This document shows positions 28,225 through 36,974 of a stretch of 64,000 nt of DNA, in pieces. The stretch's first letter is position 1. Every line of letters starts with the position of its first letter. Source of the stretch: Streptomyces sp. NBC_00820 (GTDB lineage Bacteria; Actinomycetota; Actinomycetes; Streptomycetales; Streptomycetaceae); assembly GCF_036347055.1 (NCBI RefSeq), contig NZ_CP108882.1, forward strand, positions 6,374,001 through 6,438,000. Reading direction: 5' to 3'. Made by a program: the position numbers and the translations under genes. Below the pieces are notes generated by a model, which was not told where the DNA came from, ran no database searches, and saw only the letters and a program-made list of their open reading frames with translations.

Positions 28225-29063
28225 GCGCGCTGAGGACCCGCCCCGCGGCGCGCGCCGGACAGTACGCCGCCCTGCTCGCCTACCTGCTCTTCCTGGCCTT
28301 CCCGCTGCTGTGGCTGCTGTCCACCGCGTTCAAGTCGCCGCGCGAGCTGGGCAGTCTCCACCCCACCTGGATCCCGCGCCATCCCACGCTCGCCAACTTC
28401 CGCCAGGCCTTCGACGAGCAGCCGCTGCTGCACGCCGCCCTCAACTCCCTGCTCGCGGCGCTCGGCGCGGCCGTCGTCGCCGTACTGATCGCGACACCGA
28501 TGGCGTACGTCACGGCCAGGCGGCGCGGCCCGCTGGCCCGGGCGGCGAGCGGCTGGGTGGTGGTCAGCCAGGCCTTTCCGTTCGTGCTGCTCGTCATCCC
28601 GCTGTTCCTGGTGCTGAAGAACCTGCGGCTGATCGACTCGCTGGCCGGACTGGTGATGGTCTACGTGGTGTGGGCGCTGCCCTTCGCGCTGTGGATGCTC
28701 ACCGGATACGTGCGGGCGGTGCCCGTCGAGCTGGAGGAGGCGGCCGCCGTCGACGGGGCCGGGCGGCTGCGGACCCTGGTGTCGGTGACGGCGCCGCTGC
28801 TCGCGCCGGGGATCGCGGCGACGGCGCTGTTCGCGTTCGTCACCGCGTGGAACGAGTTCTTCTTCGCGCTGGTGCTGCTGAAGAGCCCGGGCAACCAGAC
28901 CCTCCCGGTCGTCCTCACCCATTTCATCGGCGCGGAGGGCGTCGCGGACCTCGGCCCGCTGGCAGCCGCCGCGCTCCTCGCCACTTTGCCCTCCCTGGCC
29001 GTGTTCGCCCTTGTCCAACGGCGGATCACGGGTGGCCTGATCACCGGGGCGGTGAAGAGCTGA
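28221..29063 (+). CDS. CUT1 sugar ABC transporter permease (MalG type)
   Basis: A 280-residue permease, partner of the preceding MalF-type protein. Six helices, the EAA loop ELEEAAAVDGAGRLRTLVSVTAPLLAPGI, and the typical FAFVTAWNEFFFALVLL segment of MalG proteins are seen. GTG start 28221 overlaps the upstream TGA; its own stop overlaps the binding protein's ATG (TGATG), so all three are translationally coupled. Confidence 0.93.
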   Translation: MSALRTRPAARAGQYAALLAYLLFLAFPLLWLLSTAFKSPRELGSLHPTWIPRHPTLANFRQAFDEQPLLHAALNSLLAALGAAVVAVLIATPMAYVTARRRGPLARAASGWVVVSQAFPFVLLVIPLFLVLKNLRLIDSLAGLVMVYVVWALPFALWMLTGYVRAVPVELEEAAAVDGAGRLRTLVSVTAPLLAPGIAATALFAFVTAWNEFFFALVLLKSPGNQTLPVVLTHFIGAEGVADLGPLAAAALLATLPSLAVFALVQRRITGGLITGAVKS

Positions 29064-30361
29064 TGCGGAGCCCGAGCACGCGGACCAGGCTCACCACGGC
29101 GGTCGCCGCCGTCCTCCTGCTGCTCCTCGCCGGGTGCTCCCCGGGAGCCCGCGACAAGGGCGGCCCGGTCACCCTGCGCTTCCAGTCCCTGGCCTGGCAG
29201 CAGGACTCCGTCGCCGCCAACAAGGAACTGGTCCAGGAGTGGAACGCGAGCCACCCGGACGTCAAGGTCGAGTATGTCCAGGGCAGTTGGGACAGTGTGC
29301 ACGACCAGCTGCTCACCTCCTTCGAGGGCGGCGAGGCCCCCGACGTCATCCACGACGCCTCCGACGACCTCGCCGACTTCGCGTACGGCGGCTACCTCGC
29401 GGACCTCGACGACCTCCTGCCCGCTCGCCTCAAGTCCGCCATCCCGCAGCGCAGTTGGGACACGGCGGCCTTCGGGAAGGGCGTGTACGGCGTGCCGTTC
29501 CTCCAGGAACCCCGGGTGCTGATCGCCAACGCCGCATGGCTGCGCACGGCCGGGGTGCGCATACCGACCCCGGCACATCCGTGGAGCTGGGCCGAGTTCC
29601 GGCAGGTCACCAAGAGCCTCAGCGGCGACGGCAAGTACGGAGTGGCCTGGCCGCTGAAGGAACCCGTGTCCGCCACCCTCAACCTCTCGCTCTCGGCGGG
29701 CGGCCGGCTCTTTCAGCGGGACGCCGGCGGCAAGGTGACCGTGCGGTTCGGCGCCGGCGAGTCCGTCGTACCGCGAACCGTCCACGACCAGGTCGCCGTC
29801 GACCACAGCGCGCCCGCCTCGACGCTCGGCAGCGGCGGCTCGGACACGCTGCCCGGCTTCTTCGGCGGCCGGTACGCGATGGTCCCGCTCGGCTTCTCCT
29901 ACCGTCAGCAGATCGCGCAGCAGGCCCCGAAGGGCTTCGACTGGAAGGTGCTGCCCGCTCCCGCCGGCGCCGACGGCCTCACCCAGGGTGTCAGCCCGCA
30001 GACCCTGTCCATCAGCGCGGACTGCCCCCACAAGAGGGAGGCCGCCGAGTTCATCGCCTTCCTGTTGCGGCCGCGGAACATGGTCCGCCTCGCCCTCGGC
30101 GACTGGATGCTGCCCACCGGCACCGAGGCACTGAAGGACCCCGCGCTGCACACCGCGAAGGACGGCTGGGCGACCGGCACCGCCCTGGCCGCCCATCTCC
30201 GTCCGGCACCCGCCCAGTCCGTGCGCGGATACCCCGAGTGGAAGGACAAGGTGGCCACCCCCGCCTTCCAGGAGTACTACAGCGGCGCCACCGGCCTCGC
30301 CGGGCTGCGCCGGCGCCTGGAGCGGGACGGCAACCTGGTCCTCGCCCGCTACCAGCGCTGA
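29063..30361 (+). CDS. Sugar-binding lipoprotein of the ABC transporter
   Basis: A 432-residue extracellular solute-binding protein (family 1). Signal II peptide with lipobox LLAGCS (Cys25) for lipid anchoring. The fold is marked by VTLRFQSLAWQQDS, WNASHPDVKVEYVQGSWDSVHDQL and GGEAPDVIHD. Placing the binding protein last is less common than binding protein first. No ATPase or LacI regulator is in the operon. In Streptomyces the shared ATPase MsiK usually energises such systems, so a missing ATPase is expected. Sugar unknown. Confidence 0.92.
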   Translation: MRSPSTRTRLTTAVAAVLLLLLAGCSPGARDKGGPVTLRFQSLAWQQDSVAANKELVQEWNASHPDVKVEYVQGSWDSVHDQLLTSFEGGEAPDVIHDASDDLADFAYGGYLADLDDLLPARLKSAIPQRSWDTAAFGKGVYGVPFLQEPRVLIANAAWLRTAGVRIPTPAHPWSWAEFRQVTKSLSGDGKYGVAWPLKEPVSATLNLSLSAGGRLFQRDAGGKVTVRFGAGESVVPRTVHDQVAVDHSAPASTLGSGGSDTLPGFFGGRYAMVPLGFSYRQQIAQQAPKGFDWKVLPAPAGADGLTQGVSPQTLSISADCPHKREAAEFIAFLLRPRNMVRLALGDWMLPTGTEALKDPALHTAKDGWATGTALAAHLRPAPAQSVRGYPEWKDKVATPAFQEYYSGATGLAGLRRRLERDGNLVLARYQR

Positions 30362-30364
30362 CCC

Positions 30365-30406
30365 GCGTGGGCCCGCCGGCCTCCTGGGAGGCCGGCGGGC
30401 CCACGC
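30365..30406. terminator. 20-bp perfect stem, bidirectional terminator
   Basis: GCGTGGGCCCGCCGGCCTCC (30365-30384) is followed after 2 nt by its exact reverse complement (30387-30406). It lies 4 bp after the binding-protein stop and 18 bp from the end of the convergent MMPL gene. Confidence 0.85.
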
Positions 30407-30423
30407 CCGCACCGTGACCGGGG

Positions 30424-32670
30424 TCAGACGCCCAGCCGTTCGCCCTCGCCGCGCGCGGGGAGCGCGTCGGCCGGCTGCGGCGCCTCGTCATGGGTGAGGT
30501 CGGGCAGGCGGTGCAGCCACTTCGGCAGGTACCAGTTGCGCTCGCCGAGCAGGGCCATCACGGCCGGCAGCAGCACCCCGCGGATGACCGTCGCGTCGAT
30601 GAGCACGGCGGCGGCCAGACCCACGCCCATCTGCTTCATGGACTGCATGGACAGCGTGCCGAAGATCGCGAACACCGCGACCATGATGACGGCGGCACTG
30701 GTGACGACCCCGGCCGTGGTGACCACCCCGTGCTGGATCGCCTCCATCGTGTCGCGGCCGCGCAGCCGGGCCTCGCGGATCCGGGAGACCACGAACACGT
30801 GGTAGTCCATCGACAGGCCGAACAGGATCACGAACAGGAACAGCGGCAGCCAGGTGACGATCGCGCCGACGCCCTCCGCCCCCACCAGCGACGCCCCCCA
30901 GCCGTGCTGGAAGACCGCGACGAGGATGCCGTAAGCCGCGCCCACGGACAGCAGGTTGAGGACGATCGAGGTGATCGCGACCGTCAGCGAGCGGAAGGAC
31001 AGCAGCATCAGCAGGAAGGCGAAGACGACCACGAACGCGAAGACCGGGACGACGGACCCGAGCAGCTGGTCGTTGAAGTCGTGGTTGCCCGCGACCTGCC
31101 CGGTGACGGGCGCCTCGACGCCCGCGACCCTGCCGAGCGTGGCGGGCCGCACCTCGTCGCGCAGCTTGGTGAGGCTTTTGACGGCCTGGTCCATGTCGGA
31201 GCCGCCGACCAGGGGAACGTCGATCAGGGCGACGTTCCGCTCCTCGTGCAGCGTGATGTCGACAGGGCCGCGCGAGGCGCCCGAGGAGATCGCCAGCTGC
31301 TTGAAGTCCTCCATCGCCCGCTGGACTTCCGGCGCGCCGATGTCCTTGGCCCTGACGACCACCTCGGCGGGCTCGGAACCGCCCGGGAAGGCGTCATTGA
31401 GCCGCTCGTACGTCTGCACGATCGGCAACGAGTGGCCGAACTCCTGGTCCAGGGTGAGCTGTTGGGTGTTCATGCCCAGTGCGGGCGCGGCCACCGCCAG
31501 CAGCGCGCCCGCGGCCACCACGACGGAGAGCAGCGGCTTGGCCAGCACACGGCGCAGCACGGCGGTCCAGAACCGGCTGCCCTCGCCCGGTCCGGCCGTG
31601 CGGCGGCGCAGGAACGGGATCCGGCCCTTCTCCACCCGCTCGCCCAGCAGCGACAGCAGCGCGGGCAGCACCGTCACGGAGCCGACCATGGCGACCGCCA
31701 CCACCATCAGCGAGGCCAGTCCCATCGCCTCGAACTCGGCGAGGCCGGTGAAGAGCATGCCCGCCATCGCCACGCACACCGTGACACCGGAGACGATGAC
31801 CGCGCGGCCACTGGTGGCGGCGGCGATCCTGAGCGCGGTGCCCGGGTCGTGCCCGGCGGCCCGTTCCTCACGCTCGCGGCGCAGGTAGAACAGGCAGTAG
31901 TCGACGCCGACGGCCATTCCGACCAGCAGCATCACGGAGCTGGCGGTGTCGCTCATCGGCTGTACATGACTGACCAGGCCCATCAGCCCCATCGTCGCCA
32001 TGATCGCGGTGATCGCCAGGCCCATCGGCAGCAGCGCCGCCACCAGCGCGCCGAACGCGATCAGCAGGATGCCGAAGGCGACCGGGACCGCCGAGTACTC
32101 GGCCTTCTGGAAGTCGTCCCCGAAGGCGTCCTTGTACTGCTTGTTCATGCTGGCGCCGCCGATCTCCTCGATCCGCAGCCCGCCGTGGGCCTTCCGCACC
32201 CCGGCCACGGCGTCCAGCACCGGCTCCACCCGTTCGCCGGCGGTGTCGGCGTCGCCGCGCATGTCGAAGCGCACCAGGGCGCTGCGCCCGTCACGGGAGA
32301 TGGTGTCCGTGTCGTACGGCGACGTGACGTGGGTGGCCCTGCCGGTGCCCTCGACGGCCTTGACGACATCGGCGACGGCGGTGCGGAACTCGCCGCTCGT
32401 GGCCCGCAGTGAGCCGTCCCTGGACTGGATCAGGACGGTCTCGCCGGCCGGCTCCTTGATCCCCGCGTCCTCGATGATGCGTGCGGCGGTGTGTGTCTCG
32501 CCCTTGAGCTGGTCGCTCTCGTTCACGTCCACCCGGCCCGCCGCCGAGCCGAGTCCCACGGCCAGCACGACGAACAGCACCCATATGCCGACGGCGGCCC
32601 AGCGGTGCCGGGCGCTCCACCCGCCGGCGCGGGCGGCCAGCCCCCGTACCCGCACGTCTGTCTTCCCCAT
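30424..32670 (-). CDS. MMPL-family RND transporter
   Basis: A 748-residue inner-membrane protein with the duplicated MMPL/RND plan: helix 1 (WAAVGIWVLFVVLAVGL), a periplasmic loop, five helices (~185-370), central helix, second loop and a final five-helix block. The proton-relay type segment AVGVDYCLFYLRREREE in the first half and GLSMDYHVFVVSRIREA in the second both carry the conserved Asp-Tyr. Family members export lipids, siderophores or antibiotics. ATG 32670 follows GAGGGGGA. No TetR regulator is adjacent; substrate unknown. Confidence 0.92.
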   Translation of the reverse strand: MGKTDVRVRGLAARAGGWSARHRWAAVGIWVLFVVLAVGLGSAAGRVDVNESDQLKGETHTAARIIEDAGIKEPAGETVLIQSRDGSLRATSGEFRTAVADVVKAVEGTGRATHVTSPYDTDTISRDGRSALVRFDMRGDADTAGERVEPVLDAVAGVRKAHGGLRIEEIGGASMNKQYKDAFGDDFQKAEYSAVPVAFGILLIAFGALVAALLPMGLAITAIMATMGLMGLVSHVQPMSDTASSVMLLVGMAVGVDYCLFYLRREREERAAGHDPGTALRIAAATSGRAVIVSGVTVCVAMAGMLFTGLAEFEAMGLASLMVVAVAMVGSVTVLPALLSLLGERVEKGRIPFLRRRTAGPGEGSRFWTAVLRRVLAKPLLSVVVAAGALLAVAAPALGMNTQQLTLDQEFGHSLPIVQTYERLNDAFPGGSEPAEVVVRAKDIGAPEVQRAMEDFKQLAISSGASRGPVDITLHEERNVALIDVPLVGGSDMDQAVKSLTKLRDEVRPATLGRVAGVEAPVTGQVAGNHDFNDQLLGSVVPVFAFVVVFAFLLMLLSFRSLTVAITSIVLNLLSVGAAYGILVAVFQHGWGASLVGAEGVGAIVTWLPLFLFVILFGLSMDYHVFVVSRIREARLRGRDTMEAIQHGVVTTAGVVTSAAVIMVAVFAIFGTLSMQSMKQMGVGLAAAVLIDATVIRGVLLPAVMALLGERNWYLPKWLHRLPDLTHDEAPQPADALPARGEGERLGV

Positions 32671-33136
32671 GACGGGATGTCCCCCTCGTCCGCGGTGACG
32701 GCCCCCTGCCGCCACGCCTTCGTTTCTCCGCTTCGACAGTAGGCGCGGGGTGCCGGCGTCTCGTCGTACTGACCGGTGACGTGCGCGGGGTCCGGCTCAC
32801 CGCTGGGGAGGACGACGACCCCTTACATCTATCGGCGGTTCTCGGGGGCGCCTCTCGGGGATGCCGTCTCGGGGTCGCCCCTTGGGGACGCCTCCGGTCG
32901 CGACGCTCGGGGACGGCTCGGGTACTCCCGGTGCCGGCTTCCCGGACCGTCCTGTCCGATCCGCCGACAGAGATCCACTTTGTGATTTCGAAAGCTTGTT
33001 GAACAAGTCACAGCTGCGTGTAGAGGTTGCCCCGCACCTGCCTGATCGGCCAGAGTTTCGCGCAACCCGGCGCACGCCGGGGCATGGTCGTCGTGCCCGC
33101 CCCCACGGGGCACGACGACCGCTCTATCGTGTCCGG
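32671..33136. other. Gene-free interval MMPL / DUF1697
   Basis: About 465 bp between divergent genes. It contains imperfect direct repeats of CTCGGGG(A)(T)GCC around 32848-32930 and a relatively AT-rich stretch near 32975-33015 (CTTTGTGATTTCGAAAGCTTG). No ORF has family features. It presumably holds promoters for both flanks. Confidence 0.45.
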
Positions 33137-33682
33137 ATGACGACCTATGCGGCGCTGCTGCGCGGGATCAACGTCGGCGGCAGCAGGAAGCTCCCGATGG
33201 CCGACCTGCGCACCCTCATGACGGGCCTCGGTCACGACGACGTACGGACTTATCTGCAGAGCGGCCAGGCCGTGTTCACCGCCGGACGCGGTGAAGAGGA
33301 GTCCCTGGCGGCCGAGTTGACCCGGGCAATCGAAGCGCGCTTCGGTTTCGCCGTCGACGTGCTCGTGCGCGACCACGCCTATCTCGCGGCGGTCGCCGAC
33401 GCCTGCCCCTTCCCGGCCGCCGAACTGCAGGGCAGGCAGCTGCACGTCACCTATCTCTCCGCGCCGGTCACCCCCGACCGCTTCGCGTCGATCGACCAGC
33501 CCGCCCGCCTCCCCGAGGAGTTCCGTACGGGCGACCGCTGCCTGTACCTGTACACCCCCGGCGGCCCCACCCCCTCCAAGCTGGCCGGGGAGCTGTCCCG
33601 CCCCAGGGTCACCAAGGGCCTGATCGCCACCAGCCGGAACTGGAACACCGTGCTCAAGCTCGTCGAGATGACCCGCGACTGA
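33137..33682 (+). CDS. DUF1697-domain protein
   Basis: A 181-residue cytoplasmic protein of the DUF1697 family. The N-terminal signature YAALLRGINVGGSRKLPM and the later RTYLQSGQAVF match. The Asn of the usual SGN motif is Gln here. The C-terminal TKGLIATSRNWNTVLKL is also typical. The family has a ferredoxin-like duplicated fold and no proven role. The ATG at 33137 follows CCGG with a weak ribosome site. It stands alone. Confidence 0.9.
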   Translation: MTTYAALLRGINVGGSRKLPMADLRTLMTGLGHDDVRTYLQSGQAVFTAGRGEEESLAAELTRAIEARFGFAVDVLVRDHAYLAAVADACPFPAAELQGRQLHVTYLSAPVTPDRFASIDQPARLPEEFRTGDRCLYLYTPGGPTPSKLAGELSRPRVTKGLIATSRNWNTVLKLVEMTRD

Positions 33683-33783
33683 GGAGATCGTGTTCCGGTG
33701 CGTCACAGGAGCCGGAATGGCCCAAGGGGACGGTGGCCGATTGGACCGCGATACGAGGCCGGTGGCGCACTAGCGTCGACGGC

Positions 33784-34425
33784 ATGACACAGCCCGAGTC
33801 CGAGAACCGCCCGACGGCCGAACCCACGCGGGTCGACTTCTACTTCGACCCCGCCTGTCCCTTCGCCTGGATCACGTCCCGCTGGATGCTTGAGGTCGAG
33901 CGGTCACGCCGGCTCGACCTCCGGTTCCACGTCATGAGTCTGTACGTGCACAACAGGGGCAACGAACTGCCGGACTGGTACCGGGACCTGGTCGACCGGT
34001 CGATCGGGCCCGTACGGGTCGCCGTGGCCGCGGCCGAGCGGCACGGCGAGAAGGTGCTGCGGGAGCTGTACACCGCGTTCGGCGTCCGGATCCACGAGCG
34101 GGGGGTCGAGGACTTCGACGTGGTGATCGCGGAGTCCCTGGCCGAACTCGGGCTCCCGGCCGAACTGGCCGACGCGGCGCGCGACGAGTCGTACGACGAC
34201 GCGGTGCGCCGCAGTCACGAGGAGGGCATGGAGCCGGAGACGGGGGGCTATGTGGGCACGCCCACCATCCATGTCGACGGAACCGTGTGGTTCGGGCCCG
34301 TGCTGCGGGCTGTACCACGTGGCGCCGAGGCCGCAGAACTCTTCGACAGTTTCCGGACTTTGGCGCGCCACCCGGACTTCTTCGAGCTCAAGCGCACCCG
34401 CACGGGCGGACTTTGCTTCGACTGA
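33784..34425 (+). CDS. DsbA-like thioredoxin-fold protein (Rv2466c-type)
   Basis: A 213-residue DsbA-superfamily protein strongly resembling the mycobacterial mycothiol-dependent nitroreductase/oxidoreductase Rv2466c: DFYFDPACPFAWITSRWMLEV, FHVMSLYVHN, GPVRVAVAAAERHGEKVL, YVGTPTIHVDG and FFELKRTRTGG. As I recall, Rv2466c has a CxxC (Cys-Pro-Trp-Cys) active site; here it is Cys25-Pro-Phe-Ala28, a single catalytic cysteine. It would therefore work by a monothiol mechanism, probably with mycothiol. No signal peptide, so cytosolic. It stands alone. Confidence 0.88.
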   Translation: MTQPESENRPTAEPTRVDFYFDPACPFAWITSRWMLEVERSRRLDLRFHVMSLYVHNRGNELPDWYRDLVDRSIGPVRVAVAAAERHGEKVLRELYTAFGVRIHERGVEDFDVVIAESLAELGLPAELADAARDESYDDAVRRSHEEGMEPETGGYVGTPTIHVDGTVWFGPVLRAVPRGAEAAELFDSFRTLARHPDFFELKRTRTGGLCFD

Positions 34426-34939
34426 CCGGACGCGAGAGATGGAACAGTGCTTACCGGCAGATGTCAACCATGCCGCACCGAAAGCAGGTTGGCCGATAAC
34501 CATCGGTGCGGTGTGACGACACGGTGCCCCCCTGTGACATTTACCTCCGGTGTGGCGCAGAACGAAGGGCCGCCCACGATCCGACGTCACAGGGGAACGC
34601 CGGAACGTGGGCGGCCCTTCCCGTACGCCCCTCCGTCACGGACCCGCCCACGTGAACCCCGCTACGGGCACCCCGCGCCGTCCCTCGCACGGCGCCCGCC
34701 CACCACGGCGCACGAGGGGCGGGGAGCGCCCCGCGAGAAGGGGTCAACGGCCATCCATCACCCGAACGGGCGGCGATTTTCGGCCCTCTGTCCACGCTCG
34801 TGGCCCTCTGATCCACTGTTGAGAACCGGTGGGGCGCCCCGCGACATCGGTAACGTCAGCGGTCCGGCGATGTCGGCACCAGCGCCCTCGCCGTGGCCCG
34901 CACCCCACGGCCCGGTCGGATCAGGAGTGAGGACACGAA
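34426..34939. other. Gene-free interval with one strong stem-loop
   Basis: About 510 bp between two plus-strand genes. The stem-loop at 34564-34620 is the only strong structure; a smaller GGGGCG/CGCCCC hairpin lies near 34712-34728. Open frames through it lack recognisable features or a plausible ribosome site. Confidence 0.5.
34564..34620 (+). terminator. 15-bp perfect stem-loop downstream of the DsbA-like gene
   Basis: GAAGGGCCGCCCACG (34564-34578) and its exact reverse complement (34606-34620) flank a 27-nt loop. It is 138 bp after the DsbA-like stop, rather far for a simple terminator. It could be a terminator, a structured RNA or the arms of a small mobile repeat. Confidence 0.5.
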
Positions 34940-35239
34940 TTGAGTACGTACAACTTCCACGGCAGCACCCCCGCCCGCTACGAGCCAGGCGCCGAACTCG
35001 ACCTGGAGGCCCTGACCCGGCTCGCGGACGGCCTCGCCGAGGCGCTGCGGACGGAGTACCCGGTGCTCGCCGGCCACGGCGAGGTGATCCAGGACGAGCT
35101 GGCCCAGGCCGTGGAGGACGGCTACCCGCCCAACCGGGGCCGCATCCGCTCCGCCCTGGAGGCCGTCAGCATCGGAGCGATGGCCGGCACCGGCAGCCTC
35201 GCCTACACCCAGCAGCTCATGAACGCCCTCGGCCTGTGA
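34940..35239 (+). CDS. Small Streptomyces protein of unknown function
   Basis: A 99-residue soluble acidic protein, MSTYNFHGSTPARYEPGAEL at its start, then a helical region (LTRLADGLAEALRTEYPVLAGHGEVIQDELAQAVEDGYPPNRGRIRSALEAV) and a small hydrophobic tail. I do not recognise a named domain. TTG start 34940 is supported by GTGAGG ~7 nt upstream. No operon partner; convergent with the chelatase gene. It looks like a real conserved small gene rather than a shadow because of its codon bias and ribosome site. Confidence 0.7.
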   Translation: MSTYNFHGSTPARYEPGAELDLEALTRLADGLAEALRTEYPVLAGHGEVIQDELAQAVEDGYPPNRGRIRSALEAVSIGAMAGTGSLAYTQQLMNALGL

Positions 35240-35258
35240 CCCACCGGCCCCGCCGCCA

Positions 35259-35282
35259 CCGGCCCCGCCGTCACGGGGCCGG
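35259..35282. terminator. Hairpin terminator between convergent genes
   Basis: CCGGCCCCG (35259-35267) and CGGGGCCGG (35274-35282) with a 6-nt loop form a perfect 9-bp stem. It lies between the ends of the small unknown gene and the sulfur cluster's last gene, so it can stop both. Confidence 0.7.
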
Positions 35283-35321
35283 CCGTCACGGACCCCGCCG
35301 CCGCAGGCCGCCCGGACCGCT

Positions 35322-36074
35322 TCAGGCGCCCAGCGCCAGCGGCGCCGACACGACCGCCTCCGCGTAACGTTCGAGCAGCACCCGGGCCACCTCGGGCGCC
35401 GGTCCCAGCACGTCCGCCAGCACGTCCGCCTCGGCCGCGCCCCGCGCGATGCGGTCCGGGAGGAAGCCGGGGGCGAGGACGTACGGCGCGACGGCCACCC
35501 GGGCGCAGCCGAGGGCGCGCAGCTCGGCGACGGCCTGCTCGGTGCGCGGGAAGCCCGCGGGAGAGCCGGCGGAGGCGAACGCGGGTCGCACGGCGCACCA
35601 ACCGGTGTGCCACCACTCCCGCGCGATGTCGGCGATCACCGCGATCGCCTCCGGGTCGGAGGACCCCGCCGAGGCCAGCACGACCCCGGTCGAGGACTTG
35701 TCGGCGGGACTCAGCCCCGACTCGTACAGCCGCCGTTCCAGCGCGGACAGCAGCAGCGGGGACGGCCCGAGCACCTCCGCCTGCCGGATCCGCAGCCGCG
35801 CCGGCGCGTCCCGCAGGACGGCGGGGATGTCGGCCTTGGCGTGGAAGGCACGCGTCAGCAGCAGGGGCAGCGCCACGACATCACGGACCCCGTCGGCCGC
35901 CAGCGACTCCAGCACGCCGTGGACGGAGGGGAGGTTGAAGTCGAGGAAGCCGGTCTCCACGCGCAGGCCCGGCCGCAGCGACCGCAGCCGCCGTACGAGG
36001 GCGTGCACGGTCGCGGCGTGCCGCGGGTCGCGGCTGCCGTGGGCGATGACGAGGAGGACCGGGGTGCCGGGCAC
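35322..36074 (-). CDS. Sirohydrochlorin chelatase (CbiX-like)
   Basis: A 250-residue class II chelatase with two tandem CbiX halves. The active-site His motif AHGSRDPRH is near residue 11, and a second His is in LTRAFHAKADIP; the second half has the weaker ASAGSSDPEA. It inserts iron (or cobalt) into sirohydrochlorin. At the end of the sulfur operon it most likely completes siroheme for the CysI sulfite reductase. GTG start 36074 begins 6 bp after the ssuC stop, consistent with one transcript. Confidence 0.9.
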   Translation of the reverse strand: MPGTPVLLVIAHGSRDPRHAATVHALVRRLRSLRPGLRVETGFLDFNLPSVHGVLESLAADGVRDVVALPLLLTRAFHAKADIPAVLRDAPARLRIRQAEVLGPSPLLLSALERRLYESGLSPADKSSTGVVLASAGSSDPEAIAVIADIAREWWHTGWCAVRPAFASAGSPAGFPRTEQAVAELRALGCARVAVAPYVLAPGFLPDRIARGAAEADVLADVLGPAPEVARVLLERYAEAVVSAPLALGA

Positions 36075-36080
36075 GGGACG

Positions 36081-36974
36081 TCAGCTCTTCACCAGCAGGC
36101 CGCGGCTGCGCAGCACCCACCGCTCCAGCGGGCTGAAGAGGAGCAGGTCGATGGCGATGCCGACGAACAGGATGAGCAGGATCGCCTCGAACACCATGGC
36201 CATGTCGAGGGCGTTGCGGCCGTTCTCCAGCAACTGGCCCAGCCCGACGCCCAGATCGGGGAAGGACGCGATGATCTCGGCGGCCATCAGCGAGCGCCAC
36301 GAGAACGCCCAGCCCTGCTTCATGCCCGCCACGTACCCGGGCAGCGCCGCGGGCAGCAGGACGTGCCGGACGCCGCGCAGACCGGAGGCCCCCATGGTGC
36401 GGCCCGCCCGCAGGAACAGCGGCGGCACCTGGTCGACGCCGGACACCAGACCGTTGGCGATGGAAGGGACCGCGCCCAGCAGGATCACGGCGTACATCAT
36501 CGAGTTGTTCAGGCCCAGCCAGATCACGGCCGGCGGCACCCACGCCACCGACGGCAGCGACTGCAGGCCCGACAGGATCGGCCCGATCGCCGCGCGCACG
36601 AACCGCACCCGGGCCACCAGCAGCCCCAGCGGGGTGCCGATGAGCAGGGCGAAGAAGAAGCCGAGCAGGCCGCGCGAGACGCTGGTCCAGATGTAGCCGA
36701 GGAGCTTGCCCTCCAGCCAGTCCCGCTCGATCGCGTGCCACACCGCGGCAGGCGAGGGCAGCTTGCTCGGGTCGTCGACGACCTTCAGGGAGATCAGCGC
36801 CTGCCAGACCACCAGGACCACCAGGACCGCGGTGACCGGCGGCACGACCTTGTCGAGGAGGGTGCGGCGCAGCGGAGTACGGCCCGACCGCACCGTCTCC
36901 AGCGCGTCGAGGCCCGCCTCCACGCTTCCGGTGCTCCCCGTCCCGGGAGCGGGCGTCGTCTCAGTGCTGGCCAT
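36081..36974 (-). CDS. ssuC: Aliphatic sulfonate-type ABC transporter permease
   Basis: A 297-residue permease of the NitT/TauT family. Six helices and the ATPase-docking loop GLRGVRHVLLPAALPGYVAGMKQGWAFSWRSLMAAE are visible. It overlaps the ATPase gene by 14 bp (ATG 36974). Family members move sulfonates, taurine or nitrate; being inside a sulfur operon points to a sulfur compound. Sulfonate use needs an SsuD monooxygenase, which is not in this window. Confidence 0.9.
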   Translation of the reverse strand: MASTETTPAPGTGSTGSVEAGLDALETVRSGRTPLRRTLLDKVVPPVTAVLVVLVVWQALISLKVVDDPSKLPSPAAVWHAIERDWLEGKLLGYIWTSVSRGLLGFFFALLIGTPLGLLVARVRFVRAAIGPILSGLQSLPSVAWVPPAVIWLGLNNSMMYAVILLGAVPSIANGLVSGVDQVPPLFLRAGRTMGASGLRGVRHVLLPAALPGYVAGMKQGWAFSWRSLMAAEIIASFPDLGVGLGQLLENGRNALDMAMVFEAILLILFVGIAIDLLLFSPLERWVLRSRGLLVKS

